A stretch of DNA of 64,000 nt from Xestospongia bergquistia (lineage: Eukaryota > Porifera > Demospongiae > Haplosclerida > Petrosiidae). A program made the translations under genes and the position numbers. The DNA lies in NCBI GenBank assembly GCA_963965975.1, contig OZ014411.1, positions 9,487,501 to 9,551,500 of the forward strand. The letters run 5' to 3'. Below the pieces are notes generated by a model that had not been told where the DNA came from, made no database searches, and saw nothing but the letters and a program-made list of their open reading frames with translations. Below are positions 11,201-23,165 of the stretch, in pieces (the stretch's first letter is position 1; each line of letters begins with the position of its first letter).

Positions 11201-14200
11201 TAAGACCATGGATTATCAATAATAGAAAAGATGTCATCATTCTGAAATTCATTCTCAATTTTAGTAAGACTTGCATTCCATGTCAGAGCTAAAGCAATAG
11301 TAGCATCATATGCATTTAATAACTTAGAATGAATAATAAGAGAATAATAATCCTCCATTGTCATATCAGCTGACATATTCACTACTGTATTATAAAATAT
11401 TTTAGAAAGAATTTCTTTTGCTTCCTGCAGAAATTATAGATTAATCAAGTAATTTGACAAAGCTAAATTACAAAACTGACATTTTTCTTGTTCATATTAA
11501 ATGGAAAAGTATCCACAAATAGTGTAGAATTGATAGCTTCCAATATTTCTTCATTAGTACAATTAGAATTGGATCTATTCTCTTCCAAGTACCACCAACT
11601 AGTGCCATACATACCAGGTAAGATCCAAACATGGTCTGCAGTAGTAAGTTTGAGATGGTATGCCTAAAATATTATCATGACAAATATATTTAGAGTATAA
11701 TAACTTACAACACAAAATACAGTTCTAGCATGCAATTCTCCAAGCATCAGTAAAAATATTCTGATATCTTTATCCTGAACATTGAAAAAGATAACTTATT
11801 GAAGAACTCAACAATAAATATGATTATTTGCAAATTGAAAGATGTCAATTTAAGGTGTTCAAAACTAACTAAACCAGCAGTTACAAGTTTATTAACTTAT
11901 AACAACAAGACACTTACTTTTGCATCTTTTAAATTTCTTTCTGGTGATGTTTTGAAAGAACCAAGATCAAAAACAGTCATATTGCTATTACTTCTTTTTA
12001 AGCTATTTGATAACAACTCAGCAACCTGTATAAATTCAAAGCCAGAAACAAACACCATCATATCATTTTGCTGACTATACTATTTAAAAATGATTACCTT
12101 CCTACACATTTATAATAATACAGAACATCATTTTTTTTAAAATTAGTGCTTGTAAATCAGTGCAATGGGAAAAAGCATGCACTGGATATACTATTCTTTG
12201 ATATAGTGCATTAATAATTGTATTAGTATTATATATTCTTAGTACTTACTGACACATAGTATTCTTCCTCTACTGATAAAATACCCACTCTTCTCCAACT
12301 AAAGTGTTCTAATAAGTATCTTCTTACTTTATTTATAAAGTGATCATTTGGTATTGTAGCATAGAAATAAGGGTATCTACTGGTCTCCTCAAGTGACACA
12401 TCAGTCACTGAATATGATATCTAACAAAAGAGTTCATGAGTTACAGTTTCATTGAATATATCATTCTATGATGACAATAGCAGGTTTTACTTTTTCGAGC
12501 TATAAGAAATTTAATTTACACATGTGTTAAATTTTAATTTATAAAAAATTAAGCAACATTCCCAATCTACCTGTAAAAGATTCAATCTTCCACAAATGTA
12601 CCCAATACTTTTAGCAATGTTAGGATGATCGGGACCAATAACTCCATGAAAAGGATACTTTGCATATCTCCTTATTATTATTCGATAAGGTTCAGTTGGG
12701 TCCTATATAATATATATGTATATGAGAAATTATATAATATGATGTAAAATAGACTTAACATTGTCTAACAAGATGCAGTTATTGCTTAGTAATGATAAAT
12801 TCAATTAGCAAGTAATTTAGAGAATTAGTTATCATTTCAAAACAATTTTTGGGAGTCACTAAAGACATCATACTTCATTTGTATTGTTTACAAATGCCAT
12901 CCATAACTTTTAAACCCAAACATATACCACCAATTGTGTAGGTTCTACTAATGTGTGGTCATTTTTAATACATAGCAGCCCCAAGTTTTTGATTTAGTAA
13001 ATTTTAACTAATGTTGATTCATCACATCTTCAAAGTTAGAATGGATAATTGACTTTTCTAATGGGAAATCATTTTATAACTTTTTAAATATCATTTATTT
13101 GTTCTACATGGAGATGCCATACAGTGTACTACCACAGATTCAATAATTAAGGGATGGTCTGCTTAATTTTGCTTTTCTGTGTGTTCATATTAGTGAGGTT
13201 AATACTGTTGCTTTAATTGAAATAATGGTTGCTAGCTATATCACATGAGAAGGGCTACAATGTGTGCATAAAAGTTCAAACAGTTTTATTCAAAGTTAAT
13301 TTTAATTTTTTGAAAAAATTTATAAGATTTCAAGTTACACATAACTTGTGTTAATTGCTCTTAATTGACCAGAAATAGAGCAGAAAGACAATATATGAAA
13401 ATAGTTGTTTATTTATCATATTATATACAGAGCAATGAAGTTAGGAATGTACAAGTGATTTGTGATTTTAGAGTTAAGGAAAAGTATAAAACTATAAGCT
13501 GAAATGATTTTAAGGAAAAATTAAAGAAAAAAAACATGAAGACGTTTTATACAACTGACATACTATAAGAGATTTGTAAGACTTAAAAAAACATAATGTG
13601 TTATGGTTTTCACTAAGTAGACATTTTTGTAACAAATATTTTACTGTATTTATTACATTTAATCACTATATATGTGATTCAGTTACTGTGAATCAAAAGT
13701 TCAATACATTCAGTGTATGCTTTACAAAATCTATGAGTGAATGTTTTACTTGGATTAAAACAACTTTCAAAATAAACTTAACATATTATAACACTTACTA
13801 ATACAGATAAAACAGTAAACATACAATTGACAACTGAAAACAACACTATTTGATCTATTATACATTAAATAACACTGAAAGTGTATGTACACTCATGCAT
13901 TAATTATTAGCATGCAAATTATGTAAACTTAATAATTAATTATAATATAATTTAATACATGTTCATCATTGCATAGTCAAAAGCTAATGTACTACACTAT
14001 AATTACATGGTGACAAAATTTAAACATGACTTTTTCTCATCATTCAAAATCTAAACCAAACATTCCATCTACTTCGATTGAGTCACAATTGAATTATAGT
14101 GGTCACTCAGCTCTGTAATATGATCTAACCTGTACAGGATCTTTTACAAATACAGGCAATAGTTCCAGCTTAAAACAACTTAATATATGAGGATCCTGAT

Positions 14201-14399
14201 TGATCTTGTCCATAGCTAACTCCACTCCACTCATAGTAAGCATGTCGCACTCGTTTAGATCTCTGTATGGACAAGGAAAAAACCCGAGGAAACGAAGAGA
14301 ATGTTTAACATCTTCTGATGTACAGTTATACGAAATATGGTGGGAAATACTGCTCGTTAACAGTACGAACAACACACACCAGGAAAAAAGTGTCTTCAT
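8273..14399 (-). CDS. GABA-B-like class C GPCR, 15 exons, intact
   Basis: Exons in transcript order: 14399-14130, 12702-12571, 12420-12250, 12025-11918, 11774-11709, 11663-11481, 11424-11134, 11056-10837, 9883-9730, 9673-9529, 9471-9364, 9288-9151, 9042-8710, 8659-8531, 8389-8273. Joined they give 2565 nt in frame, 854 aa. Residues 1-19 form a signal peptide. About 20-480 is a Venus-flytrap ligand-binding fold; the exon 3 product with YPYFYATIPND and FSWRRVGIL matches the GABA-B receptor pattern. Seven membrane helices span about 497-770, with the IKASSP loop after TM1 and NWRIYRIF after TM3, both GABA-B hallmarks. Exon 14 (774-816) is an alpha-helical coiled coil, as used for subunit pairing in GABA-B receptors. 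The likely role is a G-protein-coupled receptor for an amino-acid-like ligand; the ligand is not predictable. The first intron (1.4 kb) could hide a small exon. Confidence 0.88.
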
Positions 14400-14829
14400 G
14401 TTTTTACGTTTTCGTTGTATGACCGGATGAGGAGGAGACTACCACCCGCAGAGGATTAGCCTGAAAGTAGTGGAGACTGATAACGATGATAAGTACGGTA
14501 CTAGTTTGGACAGTGGATACATTCTTCCAGGCACGATTAATCTCTACTAAAGCTACACTTTAAAAGGCCTATCTCATTTAATGGCTGAAAATGACAACAG
14601 GACCAGATCACTTTAACTGACCTTGGTTAGCTAGTATGTCGGAAATGTTTTCTCATTCACCTGAGAACACATTGCAGAGGACCACTGGAATAGCTAAGCA
14701 TATTAAAAGCAGACTCGAGTTTGCTGTAATAATAATAATAATAATGAATTATCCTGAAGCTAAAGTGTCACCTTTAATAATGCAATTTTATCATCTATAT
14801 CTTTATAAAGGATTTATACCACTTAACTA
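14400..14829. other. Upstream region of GABA-B-like gene 1
   Basis: The slightly more GC-rich stretch 14400-14520 matches the sequence upstream of the second GABA-B-like gene (38390-38520), including a shared CCGGAxGAGGAGGAGACTAC segment. It probably contains the promoter or 5' UTR of the gene starting at 14399. No TATA box is obvious. ORFs in 14636-14830 look spurious. Confidence 0.5.
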
Positions 14830-14835
14830 ATATAT

Positions 14836-15000
14836 GGTATATTCACTACTGCTCATTACCTAGTTTGGCTGCACAAAAAACTATTATATATACCTGTCAA
14901 ACCATTCTGTTATATGTCTGTATAATTATATCAAATTCACACCTTGCAGTGAAGAAAATAGAGCCAACAAATGTAAAAGTAGACTAATAAGGAGAACAGG
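14836..15000. repeat. ~165-bp dispersed repeat, copy 1
   Basis: This segment, from GTATATTCACTACTGC to the AATAAGGAGAACAG end, recurs at 18736-18900 with small changes. It contains no ORF. In both places it adjoins a rearranged gene fragment, so it marks a duplicated junction block. Confidence 0.75.
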
Positions 15001-15039
15001 TATAAGAGAAGTAGAGAGTAGGTGGAAAAATACATTTGA

Positions 15040-15440
15040 AAAGACCCCTACCACCTATCATTGACGGGTGTGGCTTACACAAAAAGTCTTCAGGAATTAG
15101 TCTTTATAGCAACATAATTCATGACACAGCTCTATATCCCACATTTGATGTGTTCTCATTCCAATACTAGGTATCATCATTCCCATACCTGGAGTATTAC
15201 TAACACTTTCAGTTCCAGATTAGGGTTATGTAGTAAATTTATTTCCTCCATTTTTATGTTCTCCTCATAATCTAAATTTTTAGTATTATTCAGCAAATTT
15301 ACCTATTAATATTTTAATAGGTATTGGAGTCTGACTAATGATCTGGAAACTCATAAAGTAATAATAATACTGACTCATTTTAAAAATATAGTTTCCTTTT
15401 CCCACAGCATAAAGTTATATTTCGCACAAGGAAAAACAGC
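15040..15440 (+). pseudogene. Fused GH3 and Frizzled-like fragments
   Basis: Positions 15040-15100 match the end of GH3 exon 2 (codons for PYHLSLMGVAYTK, compare 41740-41800 on the minus strand). From about 15105 the sequence switches to the Frizzled-like gene: intron text, the acceptor CCAATACTAG (15161-15170), and the exon coding for PGVL…VPD, where a TAG replaces the TGG codon. The same two-gene fusion is seen at 20430-20860. Neither part is coding. Confidence 0.75.
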
Positions 15441-15459
15441 AGTCTTACTACCATAAGAT

Positions 15460-16605
15460 CAAACCATCAACGCAAAACTTATAATTGTACCACTCTACTT
15501 TTTGTACCTAACATAACAAGCATCCAAAACATCACTCAATTGATGTATACGAATATTTTAAATGTTTTCTTCTTATACATGCATGGCATCTAAACCTAGC
15601 TTGGACCAAATAAAAGCCTTACTAGTCTTTATACATTATAAAGGTGTAGGTATTTAAATAAACTTGTAGAATTGAACGATTTAAGCAAAATTTATAAAAT
15701 ATCATTTGTCAAATTCTTTCAACAGGGTTATCCCTACTGTACTACTGCACCATTTATGTTATTGCAAGTTAACTTGTCCTGCTTATATTAGGTCATCTAA
15801 TAGTTAATTTGTATTGTTTTTCCAAAGATCATTAAACAGTTTTTATTGACAGTTTACTCTTTTCTATGAAAACATAGTATGTTTACTTATGATAATATCT
15901 GTTACAATTAAAACAGATACTTCCACAATAACAGTTATTGTATGGTAAAGTAGAATAATAGCCAAGAAATAACAATTATGTAGTCTATTGAACTTCCAAC
16001 TTTGTTTGTTTCTGAAATAAACTTCACATATGTACTTACAATGATAATATAATATTATTCTCATGGTCTGTATGAAAAGAAGACACAGTAATAACATATC
16101 TGTCCTGTTATTTCTCTGTGTTGGTTTGAATCATTATGTTAACTATATACCATTTTTGATAAAGAAGATCTAATTCTTTTCCATATAAGATGGTGTACCT
16201 TTAGTTTAAACTTATCATTTGAATTATGTCTTCAGTTATATAGTTGTTTTATAATATGAAAATATATTGTGTTAGGAAACTGTTGTATCTACAGTAGATT
16301 AATGCTAAACAACATATAATTTCAAATCCTAATATTTGTCATGTGAGTACAATTCATAATATCTTTGATGACATTATACTATCAAGTTACACTGTTGAAG
16401 CCTTTTCGATGCTTATTTTCCTAATATAGAAGAGCATCAAAAATAGCTTCAAAAAATACTGTCATAATGGACAGTTGTTTACAAAATTCTTTTGTGGTAA
16501 TTTTACGGTAATGTCTGGTCCAACTAGAATATATAGATGATACCGCTCATATATGAACAGATAGACAAAAGACAAGATTCTTAGAAGCAAATTAGCTATT
16601 CAAAT
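15460..16605. repeat. ~1.1-kb segment, copy 1 of 3 (upstream of the beta-helix pseudogene)
   Basis: The sequence from about 15460 to 16600 recurs at about 20880-21690 and 22010-23165. All three keep features such as CAACAGGG(C/T)TATCCCTACTG, CTTTTCTATGAAAACATAG-like text and ATGATAATATAATATTATG. Copies 1 and 3 end at the start codon of a beta-helix gene. An ORF at 15864-16097 (minus) lies in this repeat and has no recognisable domain. Confidence 0.75.
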
Positions 16606-18490
16606 ATGAATAAGACTATGCTTTCTGTTCTCTGGTTTCTCTTACTAGTGTCCTGTTCAACATCAAATCTGTCTCATATTCATTCATTAAACAAACCTGG
16701 TGATCTAAACAAATACATCTGTGATCCAGATCATCCTCTTCTAACAAACACTCAGCTAATCCTCTCTCCTAATGTGAATCACATCCCGTCTTCAACTTCA
16801 TTTTGTTTGGTGAGTAACATATTAAATATCACTTTACGTAGTACATCAATAACTCCTGCTATTATAACTTGCAGACATTATAATAATAGTTATGAATATT
16901 GTTGGGTTTGGTTTTTATAATATTAGTGAGTTGATGATTGAAAATGTACATATAACACAGTGTGGAGGACCTATGCCATCAACTAGTACTCTATATCCTA
17001 ATGATACAACTTTCTATTTTTATGAGAGTCAATCAGTGACATTGTTTATCAGTTACTCCTCTTATATCATGTTGTCTGGGGTTAATATTAACAAATACTA
17101 TAGTTTTGCTATTCTTTTAATTAATATCAATAACACAATACTACCCTTAATAATGTCAACATCACCTCTGCATCTGGCAGTGCTCAGTGTTATAAAAACG
17201 TGGCTCCCAGTTGTGGTGGATCAGGACTTATATTGTACTTTAGTAATTTTGACAATAGAATAGGATTATTAGAAGCACATGTGTTTGTAAAAAATACGGT
17301 TGTAGAAGGCAATCGGAACATTGTAACGTATACTGACATTAACATTGCAGCTCAAACTAAAGAGCCTAAACCAATTAGTGCATTTGCAGCTGGTATGACA
17401 GTTATCTTTAGCCTAGGAAACTACAGTGCTAATGTACTATTGTCACATGGATATTGGCATGAAGGTGCGGGTGGTGTCTTTGATGGTTTAGCAATTATTT
17501 TCAATAATGCACCATTAAGAAATACTTCTGTTACAGTTACTAGCTCCTATTTTAACCACAACATGATTAATGGAATAATTGACAAAGTTTGAATAGGTTG
17601 TTTAGTCACTACAACCTTTAACATTGACAGTACCCATCATGCACCATGGAATATATTAACTATTTCACATAGTCACAATAGTGATTCATATTTTGATTCC
17701 TATACTAATAATGATTTCAACTCTCATATTACTACAAATCATTTTCAACTCTCATATTACTACAAATCATTATAATCACTCAATTATATATATTATTACA
17801 TCAACTAATGCATCTGTTAATTTCAAAATACACCTAGATCATTTAGAATATGAGCAAATATACGCCGGAATACGAAATCCATTTATCCTCTCAGAATCAA
17901 AAGGCCATAAAAATTTAGAAATCAGTTTAGTCTAAATCTTTATAATGTATATTCAAGCATGCCTTTAATAATTGCTCTTAATTCTGCCATAATGGTGTTT
18001 GTAAGTGTAAATTCTGTTTATGGAGAAGGTAGTCTTTTTAAACAAATAACAGGCTCAGTAATACAAGCATATAACAGTGACATTCATTTAAATGGTACAC
18101 TTATTTTTAATAATAACAAGGCCAGTCATAGAGCTGCTATCAGACTTGATTCATCATCACATCTCTTTATTCATGAGTTAACTAATGCATCTTTTATTAA
18201 CAATCATGCTTACTTTTATGGTGGTACAATTTACTCAGATAAGGAGATAAAGTTTCCCAAAACAAACCCACTATGTTGTATTCAAGTAGTAAGTCATAAC
18301 ATTTCTCATTTAAATGCTACATTGTTTTTTAAAAAAAACACTGCCCAATTGGCTGGAAATTCCGTCTACATATCTCTATTGTATGACTGTCAACAGTTGT
18401 ACTTAAAAAAATAAATTCCAGTAATGTATATAAAGCATTATTTCACTTTGATGTCAAAAACAATGATCATTGGTTCACTGAAATATCTGC
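16606..18490 (+). pseudogene. Beta-helix membrane protein, frameshifted and truncated copy
   Basis: This is a close paralogue of the intact gene at 23166-26915, beginning with the same signal peptide (MNKTMLSVLWFLLLVSCSTS). A 1-nt gain near 16892 breaks the frame after NNSYE. Further lesions include an in-frame TGA near 17590, a duplicated segment at about 17720-17770, loss of bases after ISLV near 17930, and a shift near 18410. Similarity ends abruptly at about 18490, so the Cys-rich and membrane part is missing and is replaced by an intron fragment of a GABA-B-like gene. It could only make short N-terminal fragments. Confidence 0.87.
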
Positions 18491-18499
18491 TGGTATGTT

Positions 18500-18720
18500 T
18501 TTGAAGTTTTGCATAACAGGAAGTGAGCTTTTTTTAGGTAGTAGTTATCTATTTATCTTTCCTGACTATTCAAAGTTACAAGAAAGATGATAAAGTGAAT
18601 TAACCCTTTTTATATACCAATATATATGTGTAAATGAATTTGGAAAAGTAAAGGCAAGAAAAAAAGAAATGGAAATCAAATGAAGTCTGTTGTAACAACT
18701 CAGAAATTTGTAAGACTTAA
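18500..18720 (-). pseudogene. Scrap of GABA-B-like intron 1
   Basis: This matches the first-intron sequence of the GABA-B-like genes (compare 27700-27870 and 37400-37565), including TGATAAAGTGAATTAACCC and GAAGTCTGTTGTAACAACT. It is fused directly to the truncated beta-helix pseudogene on its left and the 165-bp repeat on its right. It has no coding content. Confidence 0.6.
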
Positions 18721-18735
18721 CTTGAAAAATAATAT

Positions 18736-18900
18736 AGTATATTCACTACTGCCCATTACCTAGTCCAGCTGTGCAAAAAACTATTATACCTGTCAAACCA
18801 CTTTGTTATATGTCTGTATATAACAAAGTCAAACAAACATTGCAGTGAAGAAAATAGAGCCAACAAATGTAAAACTAGACTAATAAGGAGAACAGCTAAG
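18736..18900. repeat. ~165-bp dispersed repeat, copy 2
   Basis: Second copy of the block at 14836-15000, differing by scattered substitutions and a short indel. Confidence 0.75.
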
Positions 18901-19729
18901 AGGAGAAGATTAGGATCTCTACTTTACTTACAGTATCACTACTACCTGCTGCTGTTATCATAGGGGTAGGAAGGGGGGGGGGGGGCATGAGGAGCTGAAG
19001 CCCCCCTGATTTGCACTCAAGACTATGTACACAATAACCTTATTGTGTTAGTTTGTGTACATTAACAATCAATCACCACATTATTGTGTGGTGAACTGAT
19101 GCTACCTTCTGTAAAATTAATTACTATAACAAAATTATTAATAGAACAGAATGCACTTTTTCATTCTTACTCCAACTATAAAATTACCTACAAAGTACTA
19201 TGACCCAAGAACAACTAAACCATGTCATGCTGTTACATACACATAAGGACCGTATTGATAACATGAACTTATTAGAAATAGCTAAAGAGTTTGTTCCCTT
19301 TAACGACAGACGAATTAATTTGTTTGGTGATTTTTGATGTTTAATAAAATAATGCAACTAAATATAAGGTCATCCCTCCCAACTTAAACTTCATTCCTAC
19401 CCTCCTGACTGTTATAACACTTCATTTACTGCTTCTAAATGTTTGGTTACAGCAATTACTATCAGTCACCATATTCTAATGTTATTACTATAGCTATTAA
19501 TAATAACACATATTGGCTGAGTAAGTAATCATGGTACTCTGTAGGAAATGTCATTTTCATCTTGTATTAAATCTAATAGAAACAAAAAACTAAAGGCAAT
19601 CATTAGTATTACTAGTATATCTAATAAGGATATAAGTATGTAGAACAAACTATCAGCCATTCTGACTTATTCTAATTTTCAGTTTAATTAAAATTAATTC
19701 ATATATGTTACTTTTCCTTAATTACAACA
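18901..19729. other. Non-coding stretch with a 13-base G run
   Basis: No gene is recognised. Positions 18973-18985 are an uninterrupted run of 13 G, unusual in such AT-rich DNA. A short GTTATTGT…ACAATAAC-type inverted motif occurs near 19035-19085. The rest is AT-rich spacer. Confidence 0.55.
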
Positions 19730-19771
19730 TATACAGTCAAATGGAAACTATAGTTTCCATTTGACTGTATA
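19730..19771. repeat. 42-bp perfect palindrome
   Basis: The two 21-bp halves are exact reverse complements with no spacer, centred between 19750 and 19751 on CTATAG. It sits next to the only long Frizzled-like fragment in inverted orientation, so it may mark a fold-back rearrangement junction. No transposase or direct repeats are seen beside it. Confidence 0.97.
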
Positions 19772-19789
19772 AATTATAATTATATTATA

Positions 19790-20145
19790 CAAAAGATTGT
19801 TGACTACTACAGTGATTACAGTAAACATATAGTGTAACTTCCTGATCAAATTTATAATTTGATGTATGATTAGCTCATGCAGTGAAATGTACCAGTAAGT
19901 CATAAATCTATATGGAAGGACTTTTTTCTGATATTGTTTAACTGTTAAGGGAAACATAATTTTATAGAATATTGAAAAAACATGAAAATTATCAATTTGT
20001 GGAAAAATCATGGATAAAATTCAAAGAGACAGATCAAAAGAAAGACACATAGTATTTGTTTCCCTATAATACAATAGTCTATAATGCAAAAAATGTACTA
20101 GATCAAACATTGAGCATAACATGTTCCATTGACTTTAATAAATTG
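19790..20145 (-). pseudogene. Inverted, internally deleted Frizzled-like fragment
   Basis: Read on the minus strand it begins (about 20145-20105) with the Cys-linker exon (codons for QFIK then VNGTCYAQC). It jumps to the end of the TM2 exon (GACTATTGTATTATAG then the donor-like GGAAACAAATA), and later shows the TM3-4 exon (FSIFYKIMFPLTVKQYQ) around 19905-19990. Whole exons between these are missing and the parts are in different frames. Confidence 0.72.
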
Positions 20146-20249
20146 AATATTTTAAAACATAGATGATTTCAGTCTTATTATCAATACATGTACTTATGAG
20201 TTGACATAATCATCAACATTGAATATTGTAATAGTTACATATATTTACT

Positions 20250-20510
20250 ATTGTAGGACTTGGAGCCATGTTTGATATGGATTTAATTCAGAGAATAGGT
20301 GAAATCACTGCAGATGAAGGTCAGCCATTACATAATATTATGAAAACTCAATTCAGTGGTTCAAGTAGTGAGCCTGGTGGTCTTAATTGTTTCTCTCCCA
20401 ATGTTAATCTTTTTTGAGATCCACAATAGGGACGTGGAAAATAGACATTTTGAAAAGACCCCTACCACCTATCATTGATGGGTGTGGCTTACACAAAAGG
20501 TCTTCAAGAA
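20250..20510 (+). pseudogene. GH3 glycosidase exon 2 fragment
   Basis: This matches exon 2 of the GH3 gene (41738-42005, minus strand) but lies on +. It starts with GLGAMFDMDLIQRIGEITAD and includes the LNCFSPNVNLF segment. It then has TGA in place of the Arg codon of FRDPRWGRG and a TAG two codons further on. No other GH3 exons flank it; it runs directly into a Frizzled-like fragment. Confidence 0.85.
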
Positions 20511-20860
20511 ATAGATTTTTAGCAACATAATTCATGACACAGCTCTATATCTCACATTTGATGTTGTCTCATTCCAATACTAGATATCTTCATTCCCATA
20601 CCTGGAATATTACTAGCACTTTTGGTTCCACATTGGGGTTATGTAGTAAATTTATTTCCTCCATTTTTATGTTCTCCTCAACATCTAAATCTAGAGTATT
20701 ATTTAGCAAATTTACCTATTAACATTTAAATAGCTATTGGAGTCTCATTGTTTGTTCTTATGTTCTGGTTGCTCATAACGTATGTAATAATAACGATATT
20801 GACACATTTTAATATTTAGTTTCCTTTCCCACAACGTCAAGGTATATTTTGCATCAGGAA
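20511..20860 (+). pseudogene. Frizzled-like penultimate exon fragment
   Basis: It contains the intron end and acceptor near 20582, the codons for FIPIPGILLALLVPHWGYVV, and the end of the exon (ATTGGAGTCTCATTGTTTGTTC). The stretch after YVV diverges by one base, so the frame is lost. No other exons are attached. Confidence 0.75.
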
Positions 20861-20879
20861 AAACAACAGTCTACTATCA

Positions 20880-21684
20880 TATGATAAATCCATTAACATA
20901 AAGCTTACAACTGTACCACTTTACTTTTAGTACGTACACATTGGAACATAACAAGCATCCAAAACATCACTCAATTGATATATACAAATATTTCAAATGT
21001 TTTCTGCTTATACATGCATGGCATCTAAAACAAGTTTCTGACCAAATAAAGGCATGGTAGTTTTAATACATTATAAAGGTGTAGGTATTTAAATAAACTT
21101 GTAAAAATGAAAGATTTGAGGCAAAATTTATAAAGCAACATTTATTATATTCTTTCAACAGGGCTATCCCTACTGTACTACTGCAGCATTTATATTGTTG
21201 CAAGTTAACTTGGCCTGCTTATATGAGGTCATCTAATAGTTAAATTTGTACTCTTTTTCCAAAGATCATTGAACAGTTTTTATTGACAGTTTACTCTTTT
21301 TTATGAAAACATAGTATGTTTACTTATGATAATATCTGTTATCAATTAAGACAGATACTTTCACAATAACAGTTATTGTGTAGTAAAGTAGAATAACTGC
21401 CAAGCAGTAACAATTAGGTAGTCTATTGAACTTCCAACTTTATTTGTTTCTGAAATAAACTTCACATATGTACTTACAATGATAATATAATATTATTCTC
21501 ATGGTCTGTATGAAAGAAGACACAGTACTAACATATCTGTCCTGTTATTTCTCTGTGTTGGTTTGAATCATTATGTTAACTATATACCATTTTTGGTAAT
21601 GAAGATCTAACTAATTCTTTTCCATATAAGATGGTGTACTTTTAGTTTAAACGTATCATTTGAATTATGTCTTCAGTTATGTAG
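20880..21684. repeat. ~1.1-kb segment, copy 2 of 3 (3' part missing)
   Basis: Same segment as 15460-16605 and 22010-23165. In this copy it is cut off at about 21684 and followed directly by another Frizzled-like exon fragment instead of a beta-helix gene. Confidence 0.7.
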
Positions 21685-21975
21685 TTGTCTCATTCCAATA
21701 CTAGATATGTTCATTCCCATACCTGGAGTATTACTAGCACTTTGGTTCCACATTGGGGTTACATAGTAATGAATTTCCTCCATTTTTATGTTCTCCTCAA
21801 CATCTAAATCTAGAGTATTATTTAGCAAATTTACTTATTAACATTTAAATAGCTATTGGAATCTCATTGTTTGTTCTTATGTTTTGGATACTCATAATGT
21901 ATTAATAACAATACTGCATGACTCATTTTAATATTTAGTTTCCTTTCCCACAACATCAAGGTATATTTCACATCA
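21685..21975 (+). pseudogene. Frizzled-like penultimate exon fragment
   Basis: This repeats the fragment at 20565-20850 (acceptor near 21705, PGVLLAL codons, last-exon start near 21955). It has a single-base loss before GTTCCACATTGGGG and another after the YV codons. It is non-coding. Confidence 0.72.
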
Positions 21976-22009
21976 GTAAAAACAGCAGTCTACAATCATA
22001 AGATCAATC

Positions 22010-23165
22010 CATTAACATAAAGCATATACAACTGTACTACTCTACTTTTAGTATGTACTCATTAGACCATAACAAGCATCCAAAACATCACTCAATTGAT
22101 ATATATGAATATTTCAAATATTTTCTTGCTCATACATGCATGGCATCTAAACCTAGCTTTGGACCAAATAAAGACCTGCTAGTTTTTATACATTATAAAG
22201 ATGTAGATGTTTAAATAAACTTGTAAAAATGAAAGATTTGAGGCAAAAATTGTAAACAACATTTGCCATATTCTTTCAACAGGGCTATCCCTACTGTACT
22301 ACTGCAGCATTTATATTGTTGCAAGTTAACTTGGTCTGCTTATATGAGATCATCTAAAAGTTAAATTTGTATTTTTTTTCCAAACATCATTAAACAGTTT
22401 AAATTGACAGTTTACTCTTTTCTATGAAAACATAGTATGTTTACTTCTGATAATGTCTGTTATCAATTAAGACAGGAACTTTCACAATAACAGTTATTAT
22501 ATGGCAAAGTGGAATAATTAACAAGCAGTAACAATTAGGTAGTCTATTGTTTGTTTCTGAAATAAAGTTCACATATGTACTTAATATAATGATAATATAA
22601 TATTATGTTAATGGCCTCTGTGAAAAGAAGACATTGTACTAGTATATCTGTTCTATTTAATGTCTGTCCTGGTTCGAAAATTAACAACTAATCAATACAT
22701 GAACTATATCCCATTTATGATAAAGAAGATCTAATTCTTTTCCATATAACATGGTGTACCTTTAGTTTAAACTTATCATTTGAATTGAGTCTTCAATTAT
22801 ATAGTTGTTTTATAATGTGAAAATATATTGTGTTAGGTAACTGTTGTATCTACAGTAGATTAATTTTGAACAACATGCAATTTTAAATCCTAATGTTTGT
22901 CATGTGAGTACAATTCAAAGTGTCTCTGATGTCATTATACTATCAAGTTACCCTGTTGAAACTTTTTGATGCTTATTCTCCTAGCATAAAATAACATCTA
23001 AATTAGCTTCAAGAAATACTGTCATAATGGACAGTTGTTTACAAAATCCTTTTGTGGGACTTTTGCTGTAATATCCTGTCCAACTGGTATATATAGATGA
23101 TACTGCTCATATCTGACCAGATATACACAAAAGAAAACTCTCGTAAGCTAATCAGCTATTCAAGT
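22010..23165. repeat. ~1.1-kb segment, copy 3 of 3, including the beta-helix gene promoter
   Basis: Third copy of the segment, ending at the intact beta-helix gene. A TATATATAG motif at about 23088-23096, 70 bp before the start codon, is a plausible TATA box; the pseudogene has AATATATAG at the matching place (about 16527). Confidence 0.6.

Noticed and set aside
13598-13801. 67-aa + strand ORF
   Set aside because: It falls inside intron 1 of the GABA-B-like gene, is antisense, and is not kept open in the matching intron of paralogue 2.
15864-16097. 77-aa minus-strand ORF as a small membrane protein
   Set aside because: It lies in the thrice-repeated upstream segment, and the other two copies do not keep it open.
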